Below are positions 1 to 8,960 of a stretch of DNA of 64,000 bases, in pieces. Position numbers and translations under genes: made by a program. The notes under the pieces are model-generated. The model was not told the origin of the DNA and made no database searches. It was given only the letters and a program-made list of their open reading frames with translations. The stretch is from Brachyspira suanatina (GTDB taxonomy: Bacteria; Spirochaetota; Brachyspiria; Brachyspirales; Brachyspiraceae): contig NZ_CVLB01000001.1 in the NCBI RefSeq assembly GCF_001049755.1, forward strand, positions 310,001-374,000, given 5' to 3'. Positions within the stretch are counted from its first letter, which is position 1, and the number at the start of each line of letters is the position of its first letter.

Positions 1-41
1 TCACAAACTAAAAATTAATAAATTTTATATAGGGGTTTTTA

Positions 42-605
42 ATGTTACCAGTAAATGATTTAAGAAAAGGCGATGCTATAATTTTAGACGGAGAAACTTA
101 TTTAGTAGTAGATGCACATTTTCACAGAGCACAGCAAAGAAAGGCAAATGTTAAGACAAAATTAAAAAATATGCTTAAAGGAAATATGATAGAAAAAACT
201 TTTTCTTCTACAGAAAGTGTTGAAGAAGCTGATTTATCATATAAAAAAGCTCAGTACCTTTATGAAGAAGGTGACAGTTATGTATTTATGATATTAGACA
301 ATTATGAACAAGTTCATGTAAGTGCTGATATATTAGGAGAGAGCAAATATTATCTATTAGACAGCTGTGAAGTTGATTTACAATATATTAATGATGAAGT
401 TACAGCAGTACGTTTCCCTATTCATGTAATATTAGAGGTTACTTATACAGAACCTGGATTTAAAGGCGATACTACTGGTACTACTTTAAAGCCTGCAAAA
501 CTTGAAACAGGTATAGAGGTTAATGTACCTTTATTTATAAATATAGGCGATAAAATTAAAGTTGATACTAGAGATGACAGCTATGTTGAACGCGTAAATA
601 AATAA
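42..605 (+). CDS. efp: Elongation factor P homologue with a non-lysine tip loop
   Basis: Three-domain EF-P (187 aa, normal length), which binds beside the ribosomal P site and relieves stalling at consecutive prolines. The KOW-like N-domain, the KLKN...EKTF stretch and the C-terminal OB domain with TGTTLKPAKLETG are all visible. The start has a good AGGGG site seven bases upstream. Odd feature: ungapped alignment to E. coli EF-P (recalled sequence) places Gln32 where the modified Lys34 sits; the usual PGKG loop reads AQQR here, with a lysine only two residues later. The next gene overlaps its stop codon by one base (TAATG), so the two are translationally coupled. Family assignment is firm; the mode of tip modification is unknown. 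Confidence 0.93.
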   Translation: MLPVNDLRKGDAIILDGETYLVVDAHFHRAQQRKANVKTKLKNMLKGNMIEKTFSSTESVEEADLSYKKAQYLYEEGDSYVFMILDNYEQVHVSADILGESKYYLLDSCEVDLQYINDEVTAVRFPIHVILEVTYTEPGFKGDTTGTTLKPAKLETGIEVNVPLFINIGDKIKVDTRDDSYVERVNK

Positions 606-1168
606 TGCTTTACATACTATACATCATTTCAGCTTTATTATTATTAATAACTATATTTTTTATAAAAGTTAATTATTTGATATATATTGCAATAGCTTTT
701 TTTATACTTCATATAATATTTACTAAATCTATTTTTATGACTATAAAAAAGCTATTGTATTTAATACCTTATTTCTTAGCTATATTCATAATTCAGGCTT
801 TAAATTCCAGGGGTGAGTATTATAATTTATTTGGATTCTATATTGATAAAGTAGGAGCAGATTTCACTATCATATATTTTATTAGAATAGCTTCTGTACT
901 CTATTTATTATCAATTTTCTTTATTATCATAAAAAAGTTAAAAGTTCCTAATGGTTATATTTTTGATGAGATGATAAGAATTAGTATTTTTATGAAAATA
1001 GTTAGAAAATCATTTTTCGCAGAGTTCGCTAAAATAAGAGATAAAAATAAAACTTTTAAAGAAAAACTTAATTTAATAAAGAATTTACTTGAGAATGTTT
1101 ATAATGATTCTTTTAGGCTTTATCCTTATGATATGCTTATTTCTCACTATAGAAATTTAAAAAAATAG
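605..1168 (+). CDS. Uncharacterised membrane protein coupled to efp
   Basis: 187-residue protein with about four hydrophobic segments in the first 110 residues, followed by a basic, amphipathic cytoplasmic tail (from about residue 115, rich in Lys/Arg/Phe). The overall pattern, four or five helices then a charged coupling region, loosely resembles ECF-transporter T components (CbiQ type), but no signature motif is secure and no ECF ATPase is adjacent. Its ATG shares one base with the efp stop codon, so it is probably co-transcribed and coupled. Function unknown; the CbiQ comparison is only a guess. Confidence 0.75.
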   Translation: MLYILYIISALLLLITIFFIKVNYLIYIAIAFFILHIIFTKSIFMTIKKLLYLIPYFLAIFIIQALNSRGEYYNLFGFYIDKVGADFTIIYFIRIASVLYLLSIFFIIIKKLKVPNGYIFDEMIRISIFMKIVRKSFFAEFAKIRDKNKTFKEKLNLIKNLLENVYNDSFRLYPYDMLISHYRNLKK

Positions 1169-1177
1169 ATTTATTTT

Positions 1178-1500
1178 CATTCCCCGCCCTTTATATTTAC
1201 TGCTCTATTTTTAATATTAGTTTTTCTATTTTTTATTGTTTAATTCAGATATTACAGTATCCCACCCAAGCGGAGTGTAGATTTTTTGTCTATTCAACGC
1301 ACGGTGAGTTAAGCTAAAACTTTAAATCAAGTTATAAATACAATTTTTATTATATTATAAATTTTGCTAACCATGCGGTGAGAAATATAATAAATCTAAT
1401 CAAAGCTAGGGTGGGGTATGCTCTTTCTTATTTGGACTTGTATATGATTATAGATTGTAATTTAAAGTTGATATCAAATTTAATGGGTGGGGTATGTAAT
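1178..1500. repeat. Family A nested-palindrome repeat, copy A1
   Basis: This fills the gap between two convergent genes. GC-rich arms stand out from AT-rich surroundings: CCCCGCCC at 1182, CCCACCC near 1261, ACGCACGG near 1299, then ATGCGGTGAG near 1373, GGGTGGGG near 1410 and GGGTGGGGTATGTAAT at 1485-1500. The right end is the inverse of the ATTACATACCCCGCCC end seen in copy A3. The arms are nested, so a transcript could fold into one long interrupted hairpin. No open reading frame is convincing. Confidence 0.75.
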
Positions 1501-1511
1501 TGATTTTAACA

Positions 1512-1545
1512 AAAAAGGAAACCAGTTTAACTGATTTCCTTTTTG
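1512..1545 (-). terminator. Rho-independent terminator of the first oppA gene
   Basis: Hairpin AAAAAGGAAA / TTTCCTTTTT with an inner CAGT-TTA-ACTG stem. It lies just downstream of the minus-strand gene ending at 1567, and its U-run serves that strand. Confidence 0.8.
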
Positions 1546-1566
1546 ATATTTTAATTAATTTAAAAA

Positions 1567-3153
1567 TTATTTTTCTAAATATGCATAATCAAATCTATAT
1601 TTAGCTAAAGGATCAAGTTTATAATCTTTAAGTTGTTTTGAAACCATTAAAGCATTTGCTCTGTAATGTATAGGTATTATAGGCATATCATACATAAGTA
1701 TTTTTTCAGCATCATGAAGAACTTTCATTCTTTCTTGAGGATTAACTATTTGCTTTGAACCTTCTACAAGTTTATCATATTCAGGATTATTGTATCCAGG
1801 ATTACTAGGGGCATAACTTAAATATAATTCAAGCATAGTCATAGGATCATTGTAATCACCAGTCCAACCGCTAAGCACCATTTGATAGCTTAAATCTCTG
1901 AAGCTCTGAAGTATAACAGCCCATTCTCTAGGTACTATAACAGCATCAACACCAATGTTTTTCCACATTTGCTGTATAGCTTCAACCATAACAACGTTTC
2001 CATCATTTGCTACTAACACTTCTAAAACAGGATAATTTTCACCATTAGGATATCCAGCTTCAGCCATTAGTTTTTTAGCTTCTTCTATATTTTTTTGATA
2101 ATCATTGCTCTGTACGCTTATGTAATCTCCTCCTTTAGCTCTGAATTCACCTTCATAATCACTGATTAAAGGAGGAACAAAAGCACCAGCAGGTTTCTGT
2201 CCTGATTTGTTTATTGAATCTACTATGTAGTTTCTGTCAATAGCAAGAGCCAATGCTCTGCGGACTCTAGAATCTTTCAATGCTTCATTTGTAAGATTCA
2301 TTTCAAAAAATACAGTACCATAAGCTTGATTCATAATAATTAACCCCTCTTTCTGAAGATTATCAACTTCTTGAGTAGGTACTAAATTAGAAAAATGTAT
2401 TTGACCGTTTCTCAAAGCAGCTAAAGCAGTATTTTTATCGGCTATCATTGAAACAGTAATTTTTTTAGCAACTATTTTATCTTTATCATAATAGTTTGTA
2501 TTAATTTCCATAACTATTCTGTCATCTCTTACCCTTTCAGTCATTCTATAAGCCCCATTACCTATATAACTTTCAGGACTAGAAACCCAAGTATCTCCAT
2601 ATTTTTCTATGATATCTTTTCTAACAGGTACAAACATATCAGAAAGTTCTAAGAAATATGCGGTAGGATTTTCTAATGTTATTTCTATAGTGTAATCATC
2701 AATCTTTTTTATTCCTAATTCTTCAACATTAACTTCGCCTTTTGATATTTTTAATGCATTTTTCACAGGAGCCATAAGTGAAGCATAAGGAGCAGCTGTT
2801 TTAGGATCTACAAATCTTCTATAGCTATATACAAAATCATCAGCAGTAACAGGGATACCATCAGACCATTTTGCATTAGTTCTTAGATAGAATGTGTAAG
2901 TAATTCCATCTTCACTCATTTTGTAGTTTTCAGCCATACCGCCTACTATTTTTCCGTCCTTATCTTTTTTCATAAGACCTTCAAAGAAATGTCTAATATA
3001 AACTGTTCCAGCACTTGCTGTATTAAGATGCGGATCTATAGTGGCAACTTCTCCTCCTAAAGATACAACTATAGAGTCTTCTGTGGTTTTCTTAGTTGAA
3101 CAAGAAAATATAAAAAATAATAATAGAGTTATTGAAAGTATAATTCTTTTCAT
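1567..3153 (-). CDS. OppA-like oligopeptide-binding lipoprotein
   Basis: Solute-binding protein of the SBP_bac_5 (OppA/DppA) family, 528 aa, the lipid-anchored substrate receptor of a peptide ABC transporter. It has a lipoprotein signal with lipobox FSC and cysteine 18. Family hallmarks include a near-N-terminal EVATIDPHL stretch, GGMAENY, TFYLR..AKWSDG, the RRALALAIDR block near residue 300 and the GWTGDYNDP motif near 430. No permease or ATPase genes are adjacent, so it must share a transporter encoded elsewhere. The paralogue immediately upstream (3241-4857) is closely similar, which indicates tandem duplication. Its peptide specificity cannot be read from the sequence. Confidence 0.93.
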   Translation of the reverse strand: MKRIILSITLLLFFIFSCSTKKTTEDSIVVSLGGEVATIDPHLNTASAGTVYIRHFFEGLMKKDKDGKIVGGMAENYKMSEDGITYTFYLRTNAKWSDGIPVTADDFVYSYRRFVDPKTAAPYASLMAPVKNALKISKGEVNVEELGIKKIDDYTIEITLENPTAYFLELSDMFVPVRKDIIEKYGDTWVSSPESYIGNGAYRMTERVRDDRIVMEINTNYYDKDKIVAKKITVSMIADKNTALAALRNGQIHFSNLVPTQEVDNLQKEGLIIMNQAYGTVFFEMNLTNEALKDSRVRRALALAIDRNYIVDSINKSGQKPAGAFVPPLISDYEGEFRAKGGDYISVQSNDYQKNIEEAKKLMAEAGYPNGENYPVLEVLVANDGNVVMVEAIQQMWKNIGVDAVIVPREWAVILQSFRDLSYQMVLSGWTGDYNDPMTMLELYLSYAPSNPGYNNPEYDKLVEGSKQIVNPQERMKVLHDAEKILMYDMPIIPIHYRANALMVSKQLKDYKLDPLAKYRFDYAYLEK

Positions 3154-3240
3154 TTTATTTATCCTTTTAGTAAAGATACTATATTGTAGTATAAAATTAT
3201 AAAAAGTACAAATTTATATTGATAATAAAATATATTTTAT

Positions 3241-4857
3241 TTAATTATTATTATCTAAATAACAATAATTAAATCTATGCCTTCCAAATGGATTTAAAAC
3301 AATATCTTTTAGAATAGGAGAGACTATAAAAGAATCAGATTTATAATATAAAGGTATAATAGGCATTTCATCTAATAATATAGCCTCAGCCCGCTTCATA
3401 TTTTCCATTCTGAAATAATTGTTTGTGTATGTTGTTTTAGCTTCTGTTATTAAATCATCATATTTTGTATTAGAAAATCCTGAATGATTAACTCCTCCGT
3501 AACTAACCATAATATCAAGCATAGTCATAGGATCATGATAATCTCCAGTCCATCCCATTCTTGCAATTTGATACTTCTTTTTTGTAAGAGATAATAATGT
3601 AACAGGAAATTCTTCTTCGATTAAGTTAACATCAATATTAAGATTATCCTTCCACATTTTTTGTATAGCTTTTCCTACTTCATAAAATAATCCAGGTGAT
3701 ACTTTTAACTCTAAAGTAGGATAATTTTCACCATTAGGATATCCAGCCTCAGCCATTAATTCTTTTGATTTTATTACATTTTTTTCATAATTATCAATAT
3801 CTATAAAATTTGATGATTCTTCTCTAAAATATGTTCTTTCTCCTTTTAAAGCAGTAGGTACAAATGCTCCTGCGGGTGTTTGAGAACCTTTAACTACATT
3901 TTCTACTAAATATTTTCTATCTATAGCTAATGATAATGCCTGCCTTACCCTTTTATCATTTAATGCCTCATTTGTTATGTTTAATTCTAAATAAATAGTA
4001 CCTATAGCATCGTTTGCTCTAATATACCCCTTATCTGTAAGGTATGCTATCTCTTCAGGAGAAGGTTCCAAAGCTGAAAAATGCAATTCGTTTTTATAAA
4101 TTTTTTCTACCATGTCAAAAATATCAGCACTTGGTATAAAAGTAAGTCTTTTTGCTATTATTTCACTTTTATCATAATAGAATGGATTTTCTTCAAATAC
4201 TATTTTTTCATTTTCTATTCTATCTTTGAGTATATATTGTCCATTGCATATATAAGTTTTAGGTTTTAAAGTCCATTCATCTCCATATTTTTCTATTATG
4301 TCCTTTCTTAATGGTAGAAATACTCCAGCAGATGCTAAGAAATCTATGAAATACAAAGATGGAGTTTCTAATATCACTTTTAATGTATTATCATTTATAG
4401 CCTCTACTCCTAAATCATTCATATTCATAATACCAAGATTGATATTTTTTGCATTTTTTATTATATCGAGCATATATGAGTATGAAGAATGAAGTTTTTT
4501 ATCTAAAGCTCTTTTCCAGCTATATTCAAAATCATATGCTGTTACGGGCTTACCATCAGACCATTTTGCATTAGTTCTCAAATAAAAAATATAAGTTATA
4601 CCATCTTCAGAAATATCCCATTTTTCTGCCATACCAGGAATAATATTATTATCTTTATCTATTTTTGTAAGTCCTTCAAAGGCATGTAATATATAAGTAC
4701 CTACTACCCCTATAGAGTTTAGTGTTGGGTCTATAGTTGTAGGTTCGCTTCCCATATTGATTATTATATCTCTAGTTGGATCTATCATAGAATTTTTTCT
4801 ATTGCAGGAAATTATTATAAGCAATGTAAAAATAAATAATATTTTTTTTATATTCAT
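3241..4857 (-). CDS. OppA-like oligopeptide-binding lipoprotein, paralogue
   Basis: Second SBP_bac_5 family lipoprotein, 538 aa, with lipobox ISC and Cys18. It shares the block order of its downstream neighbour: EPTTIDPTLN, PGMAEKW, FYLRTNAKWSDGKPV, RQALSLAIDRKYLV and GWTGDYHDPMTML. The pair reads in the same direction with an 87-base gap, so they may be co-transcribed. Sequence differences in the central lobe suggest different ligand preference, but this is inference. It is preceded by a long AT-rich intergenic stretch that would hold its promoter. Confidence 0.92.
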   Translation of the reverse strand: MNIKKILFIFTLLIIISCNRKNSMIDPTRDIIINMGSEPTTIDPTLNSIGVVGTYILHAFEGLTKIDKDNNIIPGMAEKWDISEDGITYIFYLRTNAKWSDGKPVTAYDFEYSWKRALDKKLHSSYSYMLDIIKNAKNINLGIMNMNDLGVEAINDNTLKVILETPSLYFIDFLASAGVFLPLRKDIIEKYGDEWTLKPKTYICNGQYILKDRIENEKIVFEENPFYYDKSEIIAKRLTFIPSADIFDMVEKIYKNELHFSALEPSPEEIAYLTDKGYIRANDAIGTIYLELNITNEALNDKRVRQALSLAIDRKYLVENVVKGSQTPAGAFVPTALKGERTYFREESSNFIDIDNYEKNVIKSKELMAEAGYPNGENYPTLELKVSPGLFYEVGKAIQKMWKDNLNIDVNLIEEEFPVTLLSLTKKKYQIARMGWTGDYHDPMTMLDIMVSYGGVNHSGFSNTKYDDLITEAKTTYTNNYFRMENMKRAEAILLDEMPIIPLYYKSDSFIVSPILKDIVLNPFGRHRFNYCYLDNNN

Positions 4858-5586
4858 AAATTTCCTCCTAAAATACTCTTAGTAAGATAATATTATATCT
4901 ATTTATTATAAAGTCAATATAATTCTCAATATATAATATAATTGTATTAATATAATTCATTGTTAGTTATAATAAATATTATTTATTATGTATATAATAT
5001 GAGTTATTTATATTATGTGTTTAAGTGTTAATTTTAATGATTTTTTATTATAAAATTATTGTATTGTAATTTTTATTTTATAGTATAAAAAATACATTAA
5101 AAAGCAGTGTAAGTAATTAATTAGAAATTTGATTATTTATTAGCTTTTATATTTTATTCATTATTATTTTATTAATATCTGTAATTATACATATACTTGG
5201 TATAATTATATTGTTTTAATTGTTTATGTCTTTTTATAATTTTTATAAATTCTATGATTTTATATTAAAAAGTTATGTTTATTGTATGTATATACAATAG
5301 AAATTTAGCTATAAACAGTATAGAACTATATAGTTTTGTATAAATAACATTATTTTGATATAAAATATTTTTATATTGTATATTTTAATATTTAATATGA
5401 GTTTTATTCACAATAATAAATATTTATTAATATTAGTTTCTAAATAAAAATTAAATAAAACAAATTTTTTTTAAAATAAAATTAAAAAAAATGCCTATAA
5501 ATGAAAATTTAATTGACAATTGAATTTAATTTTACTATACTAGAGTTTATTAAAATAACTATTAAAAAATTAATTGGAGGTATTTC
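4858..5586. other. Long AT-rich divergent intergenic region
   Basis: About 730 bases between the minus-strand oppA paralogue and the plus-strand CoA-transferase. It is almost pure A/T with no coding potential on either strand and none of the A, B or C repeats. The only clear signal is the promoter at its right end (5513-5541). The left part presumably carries the oppA promoter, but I could not pick a single convincing one among the many A/T hexamers. Confidence 0.6.
5513..5541 (+). promoter_or_regulatory. Sigma70-type promoter for the CoA-transferase gene
   Basis: TTGACA (5513-5518), a 17-base spacer, then TATACT (5536-5541). This is near-consensus and 45 bases upstream of the start codon, with a GGAGG ribosome site at 5576-5580. 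Confidence 0.75.
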
Positions 5587-6933
5587 ATGGATTTCAAAGC
5601 CTTATATAAACAAAAATTAACAACTGCTGACGAAGCAGTTAAAGTTATAAAATCTGGTGACTGGATTGACTATGGCTGGGTTACTGCTACAGTAATAGAT
5701 TTGGATAAAGCTTTAGCAAAAAGATTGCCTGAATTAACAGATCTTAATTTCAGAGGCGGTATATTAATGTGGGAGCCTGAAATTTTTAAGATAGAAAATC
5801 CTGAAAAACATATCACTTGGAATTCATGGCATATGTCAGGTTTAGAAAGAAAAGCAGTTGATAAAGGTTTTTGTTTCTATGATCCTATTCGTTATTCAGA
5901 AATGCCTAGATATTATAGAGAGTTACCAAGAGGAATAGATGTAGCTATGTTCCAAGTATCAGAAATGGATGAAAATGGCTATTTCAATTTCGGTCCTAAT
6001 GCTTCGCATATGCAAGCTTTAATAGAAAGATCAAAATGCGTAATAGTGGAAGTAAATAAAAATATGCCAAGATGTTTAGGCGCTGCTAATATAGGCGGAG
6101 AAGCTGTACATATTAATCAAGTAGATATGATAGTAGAAGGAAGCAACACTCCTATAAAAGAAATGCCAGCAGGCGGAGCTACAGAAGTAGATAAAACAGT
6201 AGCTAAACTTATAGTAGAAGAAATACCTAACGGTGCTTGTTTACAATTGGGTATAGGGGGTATGCCTAACGCTGTTGGTTCATTGATAGCTGAATCTGAT
6301 TTGAAAGATTTAGGTGTTCATACAGAAATGTATGTTGATGCTTTTGTTGATATATCTTTAGCAGGAAAAATTACAGGTTCTAAAAAGAATATAGACAGAG
6401 GCAGACAAACTTATGCATTTGGTGCTGGTACTAAGAAATTATATGATTATATACATAATAATCCTGAATGTTTATCAGCTCCTGTAGATTATACTAATGA
6501 TGTAAGAGTAATTTCTTCTATAGATAATTTTATGTCAATAAATAATGCCGTAGAAATAGATTTATTTGGACAAGTAAGTGCTGAATCAACAGGATTCAAA
6601 CATATAAGCGGTGCAGGCGGACAATTAGACTTCGTATTAGGTGCTTATTTATCTAAAGGCGGTAAGAGCTTTATATGTTTATCTTCAACAGTAACAGGAA
6701 AAGACGGACAATTAAAATCAAGAATAGTTCCAAGTTTTGCTAATGGTACAGTAATTACAGATACTAGAGCTAACACTCATTATGTAGTAACAGAGTATGG
6801 TAAAGTAAACTTAAAAGGTTTAACTACTTGGCAGAGAGCTGAGGCTTTAATCTCCATAGCACATCCTGATTTGAGAGACGGATTAATAAAAGAAGCAGAA
6901 AAAGCAAAAATTTGGAGAAAGAGTAACAAATAA
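5587..6933 (+). CDS. Butyryl-CoA/4-hydroxybutyrate-type acetate CoA-transferase
   Basis: Family I-type acetyl-CoA hydrolase/transferase of the AbfT/Cat2/butyryl-CoA:acetate CoA-transferase group, 448 aa. It moves CoA between acetate and a short acyl group such as butyryl or 4-hydroxybutyryl. The N-terminal domain has the DENGYFNFG motif. The C-terminal half carries GVHTEMYVD, whose glutamate matches the CoA-thioester nucleophile of the family, and GAGGQLDF. It has its own strong promoter and is followed 64 bases later by an acyl-CoA dehydrogenase fusion, which fits a role in butyrate/acetate energy metabolism. The exact acyl substrate is uncertain. Confidence 0.9.
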   Translation: MDFKALYKQKLTTADEAVKVIKSGDWIDYGWVTATVIDLDKALAKRLPELTDLNFRGGILMWEPEIFKIENPEKHITWNSWHMSGLERKAVDKGFCFYDPIRYSEMPRYYRELPRGIDVAMFQVSEMDENGYFNFGPNASHMQALIERSKCVIVEVNKNMPRCLGAANIGGEAVHINQVDMIVEGSNTPIKEMPAGGATEVDKTVAKLIVEEIPNGACLQLGIGGMPNAVGSLIAESDLKDLGVHTEMYVDAFVDISLAGKITGSKKNIDRGRQTYAFGAGTKKLYDYIHNNPECLSAPVDYTNDVRVISSIDNFMSINNAVEIDLFGQVSAESTGFKHISGAGGQLDFVLGAYLSKGGKSFICLSSTVTGKDGQLKSRIVPSFANGTVITDTRANTHYVVTEYGKVNLKGLTTWQRAEALISIAHPDLRDGLIKEAEKAKIWRKSNK

Positions 6934-6997
6934 ATTTGAATATTGTTGATCATTTTTATATACTATTAATTAAATAATATTGTTAAAGGAGAAGCAA

Positions 6998-8917
6998 ATG
7001 TTTAAAACAACAGAAAAGCATGAAGAACTTCGTGCCAAAATTAGAGCATGGGCTGAAGAAGTTGTAACTCCAATAGCTCATGAGCACGATCAAACAGGTA
7101 AATTCCCAACAGAAGCTGTAAAACAATTAGGTAAAGGCGGATTAGATATTATGGGTTTGCCTTTTGAAACAAAATACGGCGGAGCAGGATTTGATAATAT
7201 TGCTTATGCTATAGCTGTAGAAGAACTTTCAAGAGTAGACGGAAGTATGGGCGTAATTTTATCAGCTCATTGTTCTTTAGGTAGTTATCCTATCTATGCT
7301 TTCGGTACTGAAGAGCAAAAGAAAAAATATTTAGTTCCTCTTGCTGAAGGTAAAAAATTAGGTGCTTTCGGTTTAACTGAACCAGAAGCTGGATCTGATG
7401 CAGGCGGTACAGAAACTACTGCTGAATTAAAAGGCGATCACTATATATTAAATGGTGAGAAAATATTCATAACTAACTCTATAGAAGCTGAAAGCTATGT
7501 AGTATTTGCTGTTACTACTCCTGGTATCGGAACAAAAGGTATCAGTGCTTTCATCGTTGAAAAAGGCTGGGAAGGCTTTGAATTCGGTGAAAAATATGAC
7601 AAATTAGGTATTCGTGCTTCTGCTACAGCTCAGTTACTTTTCGATAACGTTAAAGTTCCTAAAGAAAACTTGCTTGGTAAAGAAGGACAAGGATTCAAAA
7701 TTGCTATGCAAACTCTTGACGGCGGACGTATTGGTATTGCTGCTCAAGCATTAGGTATCGCTCAAGGTGCTTATGAAGCTGCTGTAGCTTATTCTAAAGA
7801 AAGAATACAGTTCGGACGTCCTATTGCTCAGCAACAAGCTATCGCTTTCAAACTTGCTGATATGGCTACTAAATTACGTGCTGCTAGACTTCTTATCTAC
7901 AGTGCTGCTGCTATGAAAGACAGACATGAACCTTATGGTACTGAATCTGCTATGGCTAAATTATATGCTTCTGAAATAGGTTTGGAAGTTGTTAACCAAG
8001 CTCTTCAAATCCATGGTGGTAACGGATATATTAAAGGTGCTTATATAGTAGAAAGAGCTTATCGTGATGCTAAGATCTGTACTATTTATGAAGGTACAAG
8101 CGAAATACAAAAAGTTGTTATTTCTGCTGCTATACTTGGTAAAATGCCTAAAGCTCCTGTTGCTGCTGCTGGTCCTATGGCTAAAAAAGGTCCTATCACT
8201 GGTGAAAGAAGAAATATCATCTTCAAAGAAGGTTCAGCTCAAGATAAAGTTGACGCTTTAGTAGCTGCTCTTAAGAAAGATGGAATCGACTTCTCTGTAG
8301 GTATTGATATTAATACTCCTATTGTTAATGCTGAAAGAGTTGTTTCTGCTGGTAAAGGTATCGGTGCTAAAGAAAATATGAAACTTGTTGAGGACTTAGC
8401 TAAAGCTGCTGGTGCTGCTATAGGTTGTTCTCGTCCTGTTGCTGAAGAATTGAAATACTTACCTATCATCAGATATGTTGGTATGTCAGGTCAAAAATTC
8501 AATGGTAACTTATACATAGCTTGCGGTATTTCAGGTGCTAACCAACACTTAAAAGGTATCAAAAACGCTTCTATCATCGTAGCTATCAACGTTAAAGGTT
8601 CTGCTAAAATCTTCAAAAATGCTGACTATGGTATCGTTGGAGATGTTAAAGAGATCCTTCCATTGTTAACTAAAGCTCTTGATACTGGTGCTAAGAAACC
8701 TGCAGAAGTACCATATAAGAAAATGAAAAAGATTACTCCTAAGAAAACAATCGAATTACCTAAAATCTATGTATGTAGCGGTTGTGGTTATGAGTATAAT
8801 CCATTTATTGGTGATCCAGAATCTGAAATAGCTCCAGGTACAGACTTTACAGCTCTTCCAGATGAATGGGTATGTCCTGAATGTAGTGAAGAAAAAGCTA
8901 ACTTCATTAAGGCTTAA
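6998..8917 (+). CDS. Acyl-CoA dehydrogenase - ETF-alpha C-domain - rubredoxin fusion
   Basis: A 639-aa three-part flavoprotein. Residues 1 to about 385 are a short-chain acyl-CoA dehydrogenase (FGLTEPEAGSDAGG, ERIQFGRPI, and IYEGTSEIQ with the catalytic glutamate). Residues about 405-580 match the FAD-binding C-terminal domain of ETF alpha (GKGIGAKENMKLVEDLA, GCSRPVAE, YIACGISGANQHL, NADYGIVGD). The last 45 residues are rubredoxin (CSGCGYEYNP ... CPEC). The start is ATG 6998 with AAGGAG eight bases before; the upstream in-frame TTG would cover the ribosome site. The fusion would pass electrons from acyl-CoA through two flavins to a rubredoxin iron. The flavodiiron protein next door is a plausible acceptor (inference). 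The ETF-alpha N-domain and ETF-beta are not in the window. Confidence 0.93.
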   Translation: MFKTTEKHEELRAKIRAWAEEVVTPIAHEHDQTGKFPTEAVKQLGKGGLDIMGLPFETKYGGAGFDNIAYAIAVEELSRVDGSMGVILSAHCSLGSYPIYAFGTEEQKKKYLVPLAEGKKLGAFGLTEPEAGSDAGGTETTAELKGDHYILNGEKIFITNSIEAESYVVFAVTTPGIGTKGISAFIVEKGWEGFEFGEKYDKLGIRASATAQLLFDNVKVPKENLLGKEGQGFKIAMQTLDGGRIGIAAQALGIAQGAYEAAVAYSKERIQFGRPIAQQQAIAFKLADMATKLRAARLLIYSAAAMKDRHEPYGTESAMAKLYASEIGLEVVNQALQIHGGNGYIKGAYIVERAYRDAKICTIYEGTSEIQKVVISAAILGKMPKAPVAAAGPMAKKGPITGERRNIIFKEGSAQDKVDALVAALKKDGIDFSVGIDINTPIVNAERVVSAGKGIGAKENMKLVEDLAKAAGAAIGCSRPVAEELKYLPIIRYVGMSGQKFNGNLYIACGISGANQHLKGIKNASIIVAINVKGSAKIFKNADYGIVGDVKEILPLLTKALDTGAKKPAEVPYKKMKKITPKKTIELPKIYVCSGCGYEYNPFIGDPESEIAPGTDFTALPDEWVCPECSEEKANFIKA

Positions 8918-8960
8918 AATATAAACTTAATTATTAATAATTTTTTGAGGAGGAAAAATA

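Noticed and set aside
5100-5500. Small RNA or hidden gene in the AT-rich gap
   Set aside because: No stable stem, no promoter/terminator pair and no conserved frame; it looks like plain intergenic sequence.
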